Positions 34,105-42,971 of a stretch of 64,000 bases of DNA are shown in pieces. The notes under the pieces are model-generated. The model saw only the letters and a list, made by a program, of their open reading frames with translations. It did no database searches and had not been told where the DNA came from. A program made the translations under genes and the position numbers. The stretch comes from Bacteroidales bacterium (GTDB lineage: Bacteria; Bacteroidota; Bacteroidia; Bacteroidales; UBA3663). Location of the stretch: assembly GCA_017618715.1 (NCBI GenBank), contig JAFZTS010000087.1, positions 1 to 64,000 on the forward strand, given 5' to 3'. How positions within the stretch are numbered: position 1 is the first letter of the stretch; every line of letters begins with the position of its first letter.

Positions 34105-36294
34105 TTACGTTCGGAATTGCCCAATGATTTCCAAAATTTCTGTGCCGAAAGCTTGCAGAGTGTGTTTGCCGATACCTGGGATAGTTTTCAGTTCGTTTCT
34201 GTCGGCAGGCATATAGTTTACGAGGGCGATTAGCGTAGTGTTGTGCATAATGGCGAAGGGACGTACCTTGAGTTGTTCGGCTTTTTTAATACGCCATTCA
34301 CGTAGTGCTTCGTATAGCTTCGGGTTTTTGATATCGTCGCTGGCATTGACAGTAATTTTCTCAGAGGCTTTATCCTTGCTACTTTTCGTGGTCTTCTTCT
34401 TAACGACTTTGGGATTGTCTGCATTCATAACAGCAATGGCCTTGGCATTCCAATATGCATCAAGGCAGAATTTCCCAAGACAGTCGTTGAATATCTGTAC
34501 TTTCAAGATATAGTCTTGCCGTAGTAGATCGAATTCTCTGCTGATTTGTTCCTCGGTCGCCTTATTGTCAATGTCTGGTAATCCTTCTTCGATAAGGCCC
34601 TGAAAGAGTTCCACGGTTCGGTTCAGGAACCATGCAAATCCCTTGTTCAGACGTTCATGTAATATGTGGTTGTCGTCAAAATTTTCCGAGAGAGATATCT
34701 GTTGATGGATGAAACCTTGGAAAATATGTCCCACATGCAGTGGGCTCTCTTTCCTCTGGGAATCTGATAAACCTTCCATCTCATCGCTGATCGACCTTAA
34801 TTTGCGCACATAATTGGGATAGGGCTTGTAGAGATGTTCTTCAGCTAATCGAAGGAGGTATTTCAGTCGTGTTTGCAACGGTGTGAAGTCGAAGATGCGG
34901 AAAAGGATTTCCTCTATGCAAAGACGCTGGTCCTTGATCAATTGTTCTGCGGTTGGTTGGTTGTTTTCAATAAAATGATTGAAAGCAACTACTTGGGGAT
35001 CTACGGTGATAACACTCGATGGAATATGTCGGCTCAAGACCAGTCCTTCGAGGGTTCTGCATCGTGAGAGCGCCACATAGACCTGACCAGGGCTGAATGC
35101 TCGGTCGGCTTGTATGATGGCATGGTCAAAGGTCAATCCTTGGCTCTTATGAATAGTGATTGCCCAAGCGGTCTTCAGCGGAATCTGTGTAAAGATGCCG
35201 ACCACTTCTTCAGTAATTGTTCCTGTTTTTGAATTTGTTGAATACTTCGTGTTCAGCCATTCTTGTTTGGTTACAGCAATGGTTTTTGAAGCTTCAATGT
35301 TGCCTTTGTTGTCGGGATCCATCGAATCAGGGGGACATTCAACGAAGACACGTTCAGCGTCGCATTTAACAACACGTCCAATTTTCCCGTTGTAGTACTC
35401 GTGGTTCGGGTCATTCTTGCAGAACATCACTTGGGCGCCAATCTTCAACGTCAATTCTACCTCGGTTGGATATGAGAGTTCGGGAAATTCGCCCTTTATT
35501 TCGGCTTGGTATTTTACAGGCTGGGTGGGCAACTGTTGCAAGCGGGTGGTGTTGATGTCAGCTGCTTGGCGGTTATGTGTGGTCAGGGTGATATATCCAT
35601 CCTCTTCTTTGGGCTGGAAATATGGATTGACACGCGAATTAAGGGTGGCGAAAGCTTCGGGTGTCATCTTGTTGTCACGCACTTGGTTGAGCAGATCGAC
35701 AAAGGTTTGGTCGGCTTGGCGAAAGACTTGCTTCAACTCAATGGTAGTGTAATTGGTTTGCCTGAGAGCCTGACTGCCAAAGAAATAGGGTGATATGTAG
35801 CCGTTTTCCTTGAGTATTTGCCATTCATCCTCTCTGGCGACTGGAGCCAACTGTTGCAAGTCGCCTATCATTAAAAGCTGTACACCTCCGAAAGGAACAT
35901 ATCGGTTCTGATAGCGTCTCAAAACCTCATCGATGGCATCCAGTAGATCGCAACGTACCATAGAAATCTCGTCGATAACGAGCAGGTCTAGTGTGCGAAG
36001 GATGTTTATTTTTTGTTTGGAATATGAATATCTCGACTTTTTCTCACGCCCTGCAATATCCTGCCCAGGTAGGTAAAGACCAGGGGCAAGCTGGAAGAAC
36101 GAGTGTATGGTCATTCCTCCAGCATTTATCGCAGCCACGCCTGTCGGGGCAACGATGATCATACGCTTGTTGATCATTGTTGCCAGCCTGCGCAGGAATG
36201 TAGTCTTCCCGGTACCGGCCTTGCCTGTCAGGAAGATGTTGCGATGTGTATATCGGGCGTATTTATACGCCATTTCCAATTCCGGATTCTGCAT
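34105..36294 (-). CDS. PIF1-like helicase with C-terminal HRDC domain
   Basis: A 729-aa cytoplasmic SF1 helicase. Motif I is GKAGTGKTT (24-32); APTGVAAINAGGMTIHSFF is the PIF1 signature and VIDEISMVRCDLLD is motif II. The UvrD-C-like motif TIHKSQGLTFDHAI and the arginine region YVALSRCRTLEGLVLSR follow. The last 80 residues (LREWRIKKAEQLKVRPFAIM, IPGIGKHTLQAFG) form an HRDC DNA-binding domain as in RecQ. A Lys-rich linker (about 630-650) joins them. It may act in replication-fork or G-quadruplex processing. It is followed closely by the S9 peptidase gene. Confidence 0.88.
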   Translation of the reverse strand: MQNPELEMAYKYARYTHRNIFLTGKAGTGKTTFLRRLATMINKRMIIVAPTGVAAINAGGMTIHSFFQLAPGLYLPGQDIAGREKKSRYSYSKQKINILRTLDLLVIDEISMVRCDLLDAIDEVLRRYQNRYVPFGGVQLLMIGDLQQLAPVAREDEWQILKENGYISPYFFGSQALRQTNYTTIELKQVFRQADQTFVDLLNQVRDNKMTPEAFATLNSRVNPYFQPKEEDGYITLTTHNRQAADINTTRLQQLPTQPVKYQAEIKGEFPELSYPTEVELTLKIGAQVMFCKNDPNHEYYNGKIGRVVKCDAERVFVECPPDSMDPDNKGNIEASKTIAVTKQEWLNTKYSTNSKTGTITEEVVGIFTQIPLKTAWAITIHKSQGLTFDHAIIQADRAFSPGQVYVALSRCRTLEGLVLSRHIPSSVITVDPQVVAFNHFIENNQPTAEQLIKDQRLCIEEILFRIFDFTPLQTRLKYLLRLAEEHLYKPYPNYVRKLRSISDEMEGLSDSQRKESPLHVGHIFQGFIHQQISLSENFDDNHILHERLNKGFAWFLNRTVELFQGLIEEGLPDIDNKATEEQISREFDLLRQDYILKVQIFNDCLGKFCLDAYWNAKAIAVMNADNPKVVKKKTTKSSKDKASEKITVNASDDIKNPKLYEALREWRIKKAEQLKVRPFAIMHNTTLIALVNYMPADRNELKTIPGIGKHTLQAFGTEILEIIGQFRT

Positions 36295-36296
36295 TA

Positions 36297-36336
36297 ATTC
36301 AACAATTAATTGTTAATCCTTAATTGTAAATTGATA
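36297..36336. repeat. AT-rich intergenic repeat (AATTGTTAATT family), copy 3
   Basis: The helicase/aroB gap contains TTAATTGTTAATCCTTAATT. The 21 bp at 36307-36327 match 8699-8719 in reverse orientation with one mismatch. Confidence 0.6.
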
Positions 36337-36338
36337 TT

Positions 36339-37427
36339 TCAGATTCCCATCAAATCACGATAAATGTCCAGCGTGGTGCCGATCTGTTCCTTATTGGCAG
36401 TATAGTTCAATGCCACGTCACCGACATTTCGCATCAACGTGAATACGATTTCGTCGCCTTCGTTCTTCTTGTCGTGTGTCATGAGTTCGTAGAGCGCAGG
36501 ATAATCATCACAAGTGATTTGGAGTGGACCATAGTTGTCTTTTACAAAATGGGCGATGTCGTAAAGAGTATGCGAAGGGAATCCCACCTGTTGGTTGCTC
36601 ATGATGAGTTCGCATACGAGTCCCCAAGCTATGGCATAGCCATGAAGTACGGGATTGCCCTGTCGCATGCACCATGTTTCAAAGGCGTGACCGAACGTGT
36701 GTCCGAGGTTGAGTGCTTTGCGAAGTCCTTTTTCGTAAGGATCTTGACGGACGATCTGTTGCTTGACATTTACGCTGGTTTCCAGCAGGGGCAGCAATGA
36801 TTCGGCCCCCCAATGCTCGATGTCGTAGTTCAAGAGGTCATTGAGGTAATTCTTGTCGCTCAGCAGTCCATGCTTTAGCATCTCAGCATAGCCAGAGAGG
36901 AGATTCTTATGGTCGAGTGTTTCAAAGAACTTTGTTGAAATTAGCACAGCTACGGCAGGTGCAAAGGCACCCACTTCGTTCTTCAAAGCTCCTAGATTGA
37001 TGCCTGTCTTACCACCCACGGCAGCATCGACTGCACCTAATAGGGTAGTAGCCACATTGATGAACTTGATGCCTCGTTTGAATGTAGCAGCGGCAAATCC
37101 TCCAAGATCAGTGACCATGCCGCCCCCTACATTGATTAACAGGGAATGTCGAGAGGCATGACGATCCGAGAGCGCTTGCCATATTTCGGTGAGTGACTCT
37201 ATGTTCTTTGCCTGATCGGTAGGCTCGATGAAGAGGGTTTCGATCTTGTGGTTTGGATGCTCCATGTCATACTCGTTCATGAATGGTGTGATGACAGGCA
37301 TGCAGTATTGGAGCGTTACTGTATCGAAAAGAATATAGAGGCGATCGTGAGGGATTCGTGTGGTGAATTCCTTCAGCGCCTCACAAATATCGTTGGTAAA
37401 AAGTATCTTTTGCTCTATTTGTTCCAT
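36339..37427 (-). CDS. aroB: 3-Dehydroquinate synthase
   Basis: A 362-aa enzyme that converts DAHP to 3-dehydroquinate in the shikimate pathway, using NAD+ and a divalent metal. Diagnostic stretches are INVGGGMVTDLGGFAAATFK, the VATTLLGAVDAAVGGKTGIN active-site region and the metal-binding LNLGHTFGHAFE. Length is normal. With aroE at 27919 it is the second shikimate-pathway gene in the window, though the two are not in one operon. Confidence 0.96.
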   Translation of the reverse strand: MEQIEQKILFTNDICEALKEFTTRIPHDRLYILFDTVTLQYCMPVITPFMNEYDMEHPNHKIETLFIEPTDQAKNIESLTEIWQALSDRHASRHSLLINVGGGMVTDLGGFAAATFKRGIKFINVATTLLGAVDAAVGGKTGINLGALKNEVGAFAPAVAVLISTKFFETLDHKNLLSGYAEMLKHGLLSDKNYLNDLLNYDIEHWGAESLLPLLETSVNVKQQIVRQDPYEKGLRKALNLGHTFGHAFETWCMRQGNPVLHGYAIAWGLVCELIMSNQQVGFPSHTLYDIAHFVKDNYGPLQITCDDYPALYELMTHDKKNEGDEIVFTLMRNVGDVALNYTANKEQIGTTLDIYRDLMGI

Positions 37428-37499
37428 AGTTTTATATTATTAGGCTATAGTTCAAATATCCATTATAGATAAAATAGTCAGAATAGCCAAAATTGGCTT

Positions 37500-39035
37500 C
37501 TATAAACTACCTTTGGAAGACAATCCCATCTCTTTAGCCTTTTGATCCAAAAAGGTCAAAGCGGCTTCGCGGGTGTTTTCGCATTCGCCGTCGAGGATGG
37601 CATTCTTTTGAGCTTCTCTTAAGACGCCTACTTCCTTCGAAGGCGTTAACCCATAACGTTCCATAATCTCGTTGCCGTCGATAGGTGGTGTCCAGTTGCG
37701 GTAGTCATCTTTCTCTTGGATCTCCTGCATCTTTTGACGTACTATTTTGAAGTTGTCGAGGAAACGGCGCACCTTCTCTGGAATCTTCGAAGTGATATCG
37801 GCTTCACAGAGCAGCATCAGGTCATCGGTGTCTTCTCCAGCTTCGAACATAACGCGCCGAATTGCCGAATCTGTTATGCCCACGTCTGCCAGGTGAATGG
37901 GACGCATGTGTAACCCCACCAACTTCTGAACGTACTTCATTTCGGCACCCAAGGGTAGTTTCAATCGGCGCATGATGGGTAGTACCATCCGTTGACCGAT
38001 GTAGTCGTGGTTGTGGAAAGTCCAGCCTAGTTTCTCGTCATACTCTTTCGCCTTTGCCTTACCCAAATCGTGGAAGAGGGCAGCCCAATGCAGCCAAAGG
38101 TTAGGCTTTCGGTTTTGTTCACGCTCCATACGGCAAACGTTGTCGAGCACGGTCAGCGTGTGCAAGAAGTTATCCTTGTGCCCGCGGCCTTCTCTACTCT
38201 CGATGCCGGCCAGCGCAGCCAGTTCGGGGAAGATGATTTGCAAGAGACCGCAGTGCCAGAGCAGTTGCCAGCCTCGAGACGGCCTCTCGCACATCTGTAT
38301 CTTGTTCAGTTCTTCGATGATGCGTTCTCCGGAGATGATTTTTATACGTTCGCGGTTTCGAGCTATAGCCTCGAAGGTTTCAGGAACGATATGGAAGTTG
38401 AACCTGCATGCGAAGCGTATGGTTCGCAACATGCGCAGCGGATCGTCCGAGAAAGTAATGTCAGGGTCGAGTGGTGTGCGGCAAAGACCTGCCTTCAAGT
38501 CATCGATTCCGTGGAAAGGGTCTATCAGTTCGCCATAACGAGCTGCATTGAGGCAGATCGCAAGGTCATTGATTGTAAGGTCGCGGCGGTTTTGGTCATC
38601 TTCCAGCGTGCCGTCTTCCACCACAGGCTTGCGGCTGTCGTTTCGATAGGATTCTTTGCGAGCCCCTACAAATTCGACATTCATCAGTTCAATGACCGTA
38701 CCAGTGGCGTGGTCAAATTCGGTGTGCTTCAACTGTGCGGTCCCAAAATTACGGAACGTACTCAGATGTGTACGTCGCCTACCCAGTCGTTTGTACAGAC
38801 TTTCTGCAAGTTCAATGCCACTTCCGATGGTCACACAGTCAATGTCCTTCGAATCAAGACCCAAGAATAGATCGCGCACGAAGCCACCGATCACGTAGCA
38901 TTCGCGTCCCAAACGGTCGGCCTCTTGGCCGATGATTCGAAAGATGCTCATTTTTTTGCGATCGGTATCATGCACTTCGAAGTCCTTTTTATCGAGGTGC
39001 ATGATGATGGTTTCACGCGTTTGTTCTTTTATCAT
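37500..39035 (-). CDS. CCA-adding/tRNA nucleotidyltransferase with HD domain
   Basis: A 511-aa class II nucleotidyltransferase. The poly(A) polymerase head carries VIGGFVRDLFLGLDSKDIDC with the catalytic DxD (D-I-D). The RNA-binding middle includes DPLRMLRTIRFACRFNFHI. An HD domain follows (LHWAALFHDLGKAKAKEYDE). It probably adds or repairs tRNA 3' CCA ends, but poly(A) polymerase cannot be excluded by reading. The start ATG (39035) lies about 19 bp below a strong promoter. Confidence 0.92.
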   Translation of the reverse strand: MIKEQTRETIIMHLDKKDFEVHDTDRKKMSIFRIIGQEADRLGRECYVIGGFVRDLFLGLDSKDIDCVTIGSGIELAESLYKRLGRRRTHLSTFRNFGTAQLKHTEFDHATGTVIELMNVEFVGARKESYRNDSRKPVVEDGTLEDDQNRRDLTINDLAICLNAARYGELIDPFHGIDDLKAGLCRTPLDPDITFSDDPLRMLRTIRFACRFNFHIVPETFEAIARNRERIKIISGERIIEELNKIQMCERPSRGWQLLWHCGLLQIIFPELAALAGIESREGRGHKDNFLHTLTVLDNVCRMEREQNRKPNLWLHWAALFHDLGKAKAKEYDEKLGWTFHNHDYIGQRMVLPIMRRLKLPLGAEMKYVQKLVGLHMRPIHLADVGITDSAIRRVMFEAGEDTDDLMLLCEADITSKIPEKVRRFLDNFKIVRQKMQEIQEKDDYRNWTPPIDGNEIMERYGLTPSKEVGVLREAQKNAILDGECENTREAALTFLDQKAKEMGLSSKGSL

Positions 39036-39053
39036 TATTTTAATTTATGTTTG

Positions 39054-39084
39054 CAAATCTAAGGATTTTTTCCATCATTTCAAA
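39054..39084 (-). promoter_or_regulatory. Promoter of the tRNA nucleotidyltransferase gene
   Basis: On the minus strand, TTTG (39081-39084), a 19-bp spacer and TAGATTTG (39054-39061). Confidence 0.75.
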
Positions 39085-39153
39085 ATAATAGACAATATTT
39101 TCCCCAAAAATATATTGAATTATGGAAAAATACCTTCATTTGTAAAATGAAAT

Positions 39154-39357
39154 TTGATATTCTACCTTGATGTCAAGTTCTCCACCATCATAAAGGTCCA
39201 GAATATTGAATTGTACGAGTCTCGTTATTCCACCACTTTCGATTCTACAATAATACATTCGTCAGCTCAATTTCAATTGATCAATGCCAAGGATGTGTTG
39301 CATAACCTAGTGAGCTGCTTCGTTGATTATATCGACAGTACAGGTTATACTTCATAG
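39154..39357 (+). pseudogene. Short reading frame, possible gene remnant
   Basis: A 67-codon frame from a TTG with plausible protein composition (VKFSTIIKVQNIELYESRYS, KDVLHNLVSCFVDYIDSTGY) and no recognisable family. There is no promoter or ATG. It may be the tail of a decayed gene or chance. Confidence 0.25.
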
Positions 39358-39441
39358 CTAAAAAACCGACTTTACGGCTTTGACGGCAATATTAGACATG
39401 TTCATTAAGGACATGTCTGTAAAATGAGACGTTGTATGCCT

Positions 39442-39915
39442 TTATCCGTTGACATCCGGATTCATGATTTCGGCCCAATCGTCGGCATCAAATTCTTCCA
39501 GGTCTTCCAGACTAAAGTCGAATTCATCGACGTATTGTGGAGTATTAAAGTCGTCGATGTCTCTTCGATCCTTCTTCGTTGGTCGGCCCAATCCCTTGGC
39601 GCGATCTCTGAATCCAGTGATGCGATTCATCTCAAGCAGGTCGAGTTGTTCCTGCTTGGTAACATTCTCCATGAAACCCGGGACAAGCTTTGCACCCATA
39701 CGGTTCTCAGCCAAAGCAAGTACCTTGAACGAGTAGGTGATGGGTGGTTTCTTCACGTCGATCACCTCGCCAATCTTCACGTTGCGCGAAGGCTTCACTT
39801 TTTGGCCGCCTATTGTCACGCGGCCCATCTTGATGGCATCGGCGGCTATTGTGCGTGTCTTGAAGATACGCACAGCCCATAGCCATTTGTCTATTCTTAC
39901 TTCGTTACTTGCCAT
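39442..39915 (-). CDS. S4-domain RNA-binding protein, Hsp15-like
   Basis: A 157-aa protein. Residues about 7-65 are an S4 domain ([40 protein letters not shown]), as in Hsp15, which in E. coli rescues 50S subunits carrying stalled peptidyl-tRNA. A basic segment (about 105-125, [16 protein letters not shown]) and a very acidic tail (about 126-157) follow. The gene overlaps the end of pth by 11 bp. The pairing with peptidyl-tRNA hydrolase fits a shared role in rescuing stalled translation. Confidence 0.92.
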   Translation of the reverse strand: MASNEVRIDKWLWAVRIFKTRTIAADAIKMGRVTIGGQKVKPSRNVKIGEVIDVKKPPITYSFKVLALAENRMGAKLVPGFMENVTKQEQLDLLEMNRITGFRDRAKGLGRPTKKDRRDIDDFNTPQYVDEFDFSLEDLEEFDADDWAEIMNPDVNG

Positions 39916-40468
39916 TGTAATGATTCATTGCGTTGGCTGGTCCTGCCAGACAAAACTCCTCGATGAACTTTGTCGTCGTCTCCAAGCGTTCACCCATCTT
40001 CTCTTCTTCCTCGGGCGGGAAATGTCCGAGCACCCAATCCACCTGTGCTCCTTTGGGGAAGTCGCCCCCAATGCCAAAACGCAGACGTGCAAAGTTCGTG
40101 CCGCCACACTTGGCGATGATGTCTTTCAGCCCGTTGTGTCCGCCGTCCGAACCTTTGGTTCGCATACGTAGAGTGCCGAATGGAAGGGCGATATCGTCGC
40201 AGACAATCAACACGTGATCCAACGTGATATCCTCGGCCTGCATCCAGTAGCGTACAGCATTGCCACTAAGGTTCATATAAGTGCTGGGCTTCAATACAAG
40301 CAGTACCTGGTTTTTCACCCGGAATTCGCAGGTTGCTCCATACCGATTCTCCTGGAATATTGCATCATGAGCAGCAGCAAGGGCATTGACCACGCGGAAG
40401 CCGATATTGTGGCGTGTGCCCCAATATTCTTCACCGATGTTCCCTAAACCGACGATCAAAAATTTCAT
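39905..40468 (-). CDS. pth: Peptidyl-tRNA hydrolase
   Basis: A 187-aa enzyme that releases peptides from stray peptidyl-t[23 protein letters not shown] begins the protein, with the catalytic His in [20 protein letters not shown] and the Asp of [10 protein letters not shown] are conserved, as is [13 protein letters not shown] longer frame starting at 40507 would run through the rplY terminator, so the ATG at 40468 is preferred. It starts 10 bp after that terminator's U-run, so expression probably depends on read-through or a hidden promoter. Confidence 0.96.
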   Translation of the reverse strand: MKFLIVGLGNIGEEYWGTRHNIGFRVVNALAAAHDAIFQENRYGATCEFRVKNQVLLVLKPSTYMNLSGNAVRYWMQAEDITLDHVLIVCDDIALPFGTLRMRTKGSDGGHNGLKDIIAKCGGTNFARLRFGIGGDFPKGAQVDWVLGHFPPEEEEKMGERLETTTKFIEEFCLAGPANAMNHYNGK

Positions 40469-40477
40469 TGAATCTCG

Positions 40478-40523
40478 AAAAAAAACGTCTGACCTCGCGT
40501 CTTTCAACGCTCAAGATCAGACG
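40478..40523 (-). terminator. Rho-independent terminator after rplY
   Basis: On the minus strand, CGTCTGA (40517-40523) pairs with TCAGACG (40486-40492), enclosing an inner GCGT/ACGC stem, followed by eight U residues (40478-40485). It lies between rplY and pth, so it may be an attenuating, partial terminator. Confidence 0.8.
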
Positions 40524-40546
40524 CATGAAAAAGGATACCTTTTGAT

Positions 40547-41104
40547 TTACTTTGCACGTGATGCACGTGTAGCCTTTACGCTGGCAACGATGACACTCTT
40601 TGCATTGAGGAGTTCGAGGTTCTCAAACTTCAGATCACCTACGCTCAACGACTTGCCAAGCTCCAGTTCTGTAACATCGACGATAAGGCGATCGGGGATG
40701 TTCTGGTAGTTGCCTTTTACAGTAAGGGTCTTGACCTGCTTTACGAGCTTGCCACCGGCCTTAACACCAGCAGCATGTCCTTCAACCTTCACAGGGATAG
40801 CAACAACAATGTCGTCATCGGCGTTGAACTTCTGGAAGTCGAGATGGAGGATCTCTTCATTGACAGGTCCGAACTGTGCCTCCTTAAGGATAGCCTTCGT
40901 GATTGTGCCGTCGATGTCGAGGTTGACAGCATAAACATTAGAAGTGTAGAGGAGGTTACGAAGATCCTCGACCTTCACGCTGAATGATTGTGCACCTTCT
41001 TTCGAAATGAGGTTGCAGGGAATCTGTCCCTTGGCGCGGAGCTGCTTGGCAGCCTTCTTGCCAGCTTCGGCACGCTTGGTGCCAACGAGTGAATACTCTT
41101 TCAT
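40547..41104 (-). CDS. rplY: 50S ribosomal protein L25 (general stress protein Ctc type)
   Basis: A 185-aa protein. The N-terminal L25 domain (residues 1-90, GTKRAEAGKKAAKQLRAKGQ, LHLDFQKFNADD) binds 5S rRNA and the C-terminal beta domain (about 95-180) is the Ctc extension found outside gamma-proteobacteria. The very end (VKATRASRAK) is basic. The gene has a strong consensus promoter and an unusually long 5' leader of about 135 nt with two small hairpins. Confidence 0.95.
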   Translation of the reverse strand: MKEYSLVGTKRAEAGKKAAKQLRAKGQIPCNLISKEGAQSFSVKVEDLRNLLYTSNVYAVNLDIDGTITKAILKEAQFGPVNEEILHLDFQKFNADDDIVVAIPVKVEGHAAGVKAGGKLVKQVKTLTVKGNYQNIPDRLIVDVTELELGKSLSVGDLKFENLELLNAKSVIVASVKATRASRAK

Positions 41105-41240
41105 TTGTTTTGTTTAAATTAATTGTGTTACTCTTTTTGCCCTTCGAGCAAAATACCATCACACCGGTCATAACGGGTGCTTTTTATTGGAGTCTTGGCT
41201 CCCGGACATCCCGCTTGATGCTGATGTTTAAACTCAAAAG
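41105..41240 (-). promoter_or_regulatory. Long rplY leader with two hairpins
   Basis: Read on the minus strand, the leader contains CACCCGTTATGACCGGTG (an imperfect stem) and TTTGCTCGAAGGGCAAA (5-bp stem). Such leaders can mediate feedback by the ribosomal protein, but this is inference. The rest of the rplY/ilvE gap (to 41426) holds the rplY promoter and the ilvE -7 box. Confidence 0.35.
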
Positions 41241-41245
41241 CGGCG

Positions 41246-41277
41246 CAAATTTAGACATTTTTACATTTTCTACCAAA
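41246..41277 (-). promoter_or_regulatory. rplY: Promoter of rplY
   Basis: On the minus strand, TTTG (41274-41277), a 20-bp spacer and TAAATTTG (41246-41253), an exact consensus match. Confidence 0.85.
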
Positions 41278-41369
41278 TTTTTCAGTCTCTTTTTCAGCAA
41301 AAATCCCCATTTTTGACAAAAAAAATAAAAAAATAGCAACCAAAATGAACAACATAACGATAAATCATT

Positions 41370-41377
41370 TATCTTTG
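41370..41377 (+). promoter_or_regulatory. ilvE: Candidate -7 box of ilvE
   Basis: TATCTTTG followed by GCAC, the usual context of strong promoters in this window. It lies 50 bp before the ATG. No good -33 box is seen 19-21 bp upstream. Confidence 0.55.
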
Positions 41378-41426
41378 CACCGATATATTTAATAAAATAA
41401 GGTATTGTAATAAAGTTTATTTAGAA

Positions 41427-42452
41427 ATGGCAGAACAAATTGATTGGAGCAAGCTGGGCTTCGGCTATCGTAAGGCTCCCTACAATGTAAGATGCACCTA
41501 TAAGGATGGTGCATGGGGTGAACTCCGTGTTAGTGAAAGTGAGGAAGTGACGATGCATATCGCCGCAACTGTACTTCATTATGGCCAGGCAGGCTTCGAG
41601 GGTCTGAAGGCTTTCCGTGGCAAGGACGGCAAGATTCGCGTCTTCCGTATGAATGAGAATGCCAAACGTCTCCAGAATACTTGCGCTACCATCCTTATGC
41701 AACCCCTTCCTGAAGGACTTTTCGAAGAGGCTGTCATCAAAGTCGTGAAGCTCAATAGCCATCTTGTTCCTCCCTACGAGACTGGATGCTCAATGTATAT
41801 TCGTCCGGTGCTCTTCGGAACAGGACCAGAGATTGGTGTTGCTCCCGCCGATGAGTATGAGTTCATCATCTTTGTAATGCCTGTAGGTCCATATTTCAAG
41901 GATGGATTCAAAGCTACGCCTTGCTGCATCATGCGCGGATACGACCGTGCAGCACCGCTTGGCACTGGCCGAGTCAAGGTGGGTGGCAACTATGCAGCCA
42001 GCCTCGTATCGGGTGCCATGGCACACCACAAGGGATACAGCGCCGTCATCTATCTTGATGCTCGCAGCAAGAAGTTCATCGACGAGTGCGGTCCTGCCAA
42101 CTTCTTTGGTATTGATGGCAACACCTACATCACTCCTGACTCCGAGTCTATTCTTCCTTCTATTACTAACATGTCCATCCAACAGGTGGCACGTGACTTG
42201 GGCTTGAAGGTCGAGATTCGTCCGATGCCCGTTGAGGAACTTGCTTATCTTGATGAGGCTGCCATGTGCGGCACCGCTGCCGTCATAGCGCCCATCTACC
42301 GTATTGATGACCTTGATGAGGATAAGACATATAACATTTTGCCAAGCTCTGTGCCCGGTCCTGTCTGCACCAAACTCTACGAGACCCTTCGAGGCATTCA
42401 GTATGGTGACATCGAGGACACCCACGGATGGGTAACGATTATTGAAGAATAA
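41427..42452 (+). CDS. ilvE: Branched-chain amino acid aminotransferase
   Basis: A 341-aa PLP-dependent class IV aminotransferase that interconverts Leu, Ile and Val with their 2-oxo acids. LHYGQAGFEGLKAFRGKDGK and GTGRVKVGGNYAASL carry the substrate and catalytic-Lys regions. FIDECGPANFFGIDGNTYIT and MCGTAAVIAPI match the C-terminal PLP-phosphate-binding signature. Length is normal. The KdsC-type gene follows after 6 bp. Confidence 0.95.
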   Translation: MAEQIDWSKLGFGYRKAPYNVRCTYKDGAWGELRVSESEEVTMHIAATVLHYGQAGFEGLKAFRGKDGKIRVFRMNENAKRLQNTCATILMQPLPEGLFEEAVIKVVKLNSHLVPPYETGCSMYIRPVLFGTGPEIGVAPADEYEFIIFVMPVGPYFKDGFKATPCCIMRGYDRAAPLGTGRVKVGGNYAASLVSGAMAHHKGYSAVIYLDARSKKFIDECGPANFFGIDGNTYITPDSESILPSITNMSIQQVARDLGLKVEIRPMPVEELAYLDEAAMCGTAAVIAPIYRIDDLDEDKTYNILPSSVPGPVCTKLYETLRGIQYGDIEDTHGWVTIIEE

Positions 42453-42458
42453 AAACCC

Positions 42459-42971
42459 TTGATTGATTTCAAACAAATAAAGGCCCTGGTTTTCGACGTC
42501 GATGGCGTATTGTCCGACAGCACAATCGCCATGGACGATGAGGGTCAGCCTTTACGTACCCTGAATGTTAAGGATGGCTATGCCATCCAATTGGCAGTCA
42601 AGCGCGGCTTAATTATTGGCATCATCACCGGCGGACGTAGCGAAAACATCCGTCGGCGCTATGAATATCTCGGCGTCAAATACATCTTCATGGGTTCGAG
42701 TTACAAGATCCATGACCTTGAAGAATTGACGCGACAGACGGGCATCCCACTTGACGAGATTCTCTATATGGGTGATGACATACCCGATTATGAGGTTATG
42801 CAACGTGTAGGTTGTCCCGTTTGTCCTGCTGACGCTGCGCCCGAGATACTTGCTATGTCTTGTTATGTCAGTCCTTGTCGTGGCGGCCATGGAGCTGCCC
42901 GCGATGTCATCCAGCAGGTGCTTGAAGCACAAGGAAAATGGATGTCTGATAAAATCGCTTTCGGATGGTAG
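42459..42971 (+). CDS. kdsC: KdsC-type HAD phosphatase (KDO-8-phosphate phosphatase)
   Basis: A 170-aa cytoplasmic HAD enzyme of the small C0 type with no cap domain. Motif I is FDVDGVLSD and motif III GDDIPDYEVM. It most likely removes phosphate from KDO-8-phosphate for lipid A core synthesis; related C0 enzymes act on acylneuraminate phosphates. The start is TTG at 42459, since no ATG or GTG fits upstream of the conserved FKQIKALVFDVDG. It overlaps maf by 7 bp. Confidence 0.88.
   Translation: MIDFKQIKALVFDVDGVLSDSTIAMDDEGQPLRTLNVKDGYAIQLAVKRGLIIGIITGGRSENIRRRYEYLGVKYIFMGSSYKIHDLEELTRQTGIPLDEILYMGDDIPDYEVMQRVGCPVCPADAAPEILAMSCYVSPCRGGHGAARDVIQQVLEAQGKWMSDKIAFGW

Larger units (their letters stand above)
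39036..39441. other. 406-bp gap between the tRNA nucleotidyltransferase and S4 genes
   Basis: Its left end holds the promoter of the nucleotidyltransferase gene. The middle carries only one doubtful short reading frame (39154-39357). Near the right end AGACATGT and ACATGTCT (about 39394-39418) form an 8-bp inverted repeat with a 9-nt loop and no U-run. I see no tRNA or insertion-sequence ends. Confidence 0.6.
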
